Source: Pisaster brevispinus (Eukaryota; Echinodermata; Asteroidea; Forcipulatida; Asteriidae). Taken from it: DNA of 64,000 nt. Every line of letters begins with the position of its first letter. The stretch's first letter is position 1. A program made the translations under genes and the position numbers. Below the pieces are notes generated by a model. The model worked only from the letters and a program-made list of their open reading frames with translations, did not search any database and was not told the origin of the DNA. The stretch lies in contig JAMKCF010000006.1 in the NCBI GenBank assembly GCA_023634235.1, forward strand, positions 8,586,172 through 8,650,171, read 5' to 3'. This document shows positions 63,961 through 64,000 of the stretch, piece after piece.

Positions 63961-64000
63961 ACAGACCAAACACTCAATACAAAGGCAATGTGTCCCCTTA

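Overview
The window looks like nuclear DNA from a marine deuterostome invertebrate, most likely an echinoderm and perhaps a sea star. The reasons are AT-rich sequence, short exons with GT-AG introns of 0.3-4 kb, animal orthologues, and dense short inverted-repeat elements and tRNA-derived SINEs of a style I associate with echinoderm genomes. The taxon is an inference; no prokaryotic, viral, rRNA or CRISPR signal is visible.

Four genes can be supported exon by exon. Three lie on the minus strand: XYLB (xylulose kinase; 16 coding exons, 38891 down to 21861, 530 aa), OAZ (ornithine decarboxylase antizyme; 4 coding exons, 48176 down to 41956, read through a programmed +1 frameshift at 44357-44362) and CALML4 (calmodulin-like 4; 5 coding exons, 57354 down to 52240, 151 aa). 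On the plus strand a mitochondrial carrier resembling the coenzyme A carrier SLC25A42 starts at about 59735 and runs off the right edge. In all four, exon phases agree at every junction. CALML4 and the carrier are head to head, about 2.4 kb apart. The genes belong to separate processes (pentose/glucuronate metabolism, polyamine control, microvillus adhesion, mitochondrial cofactor transport), so I see a neighbourhood and not a pathway cluster.

From 1 to about 21.4 kb no gene can be assigned. That part holds SINE copies, inverted-repeat elements, a 183-bp tandem duplication, a tandem-repeat-bearing element and a few weak exon-like signals (about 5.4-5.7 kb and 13.2 kb). From 21.4 to 39 kb is XYLB with repeat-filled introns, including a heptamer satellite. 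From 39 to 41.9 kb is a cluster of GGGCCC-ended inverted-repeat elements. From 42 to 48.2 kb is OAZ, whose first intron holds a 156-bp near-perfect hairpin. From 48.2 to 52.2 kb is intergenic with several short elements. From 52.2 to 57.4 kb is CALML4. From 57.4 to 64 kb are two hairpins, the carrier exons and a 24-bp minisatellite.

I found no wholly new biological system. The points most worth a second look are the antizyme recoding site with its two in-frame starts, the long hairpin in the OAZ intron, elements ending in ATAGAC, a filled/empty-site pair for the GGGCCC element, and an element bounded by telomere-like TTAACCCTAAC ends.
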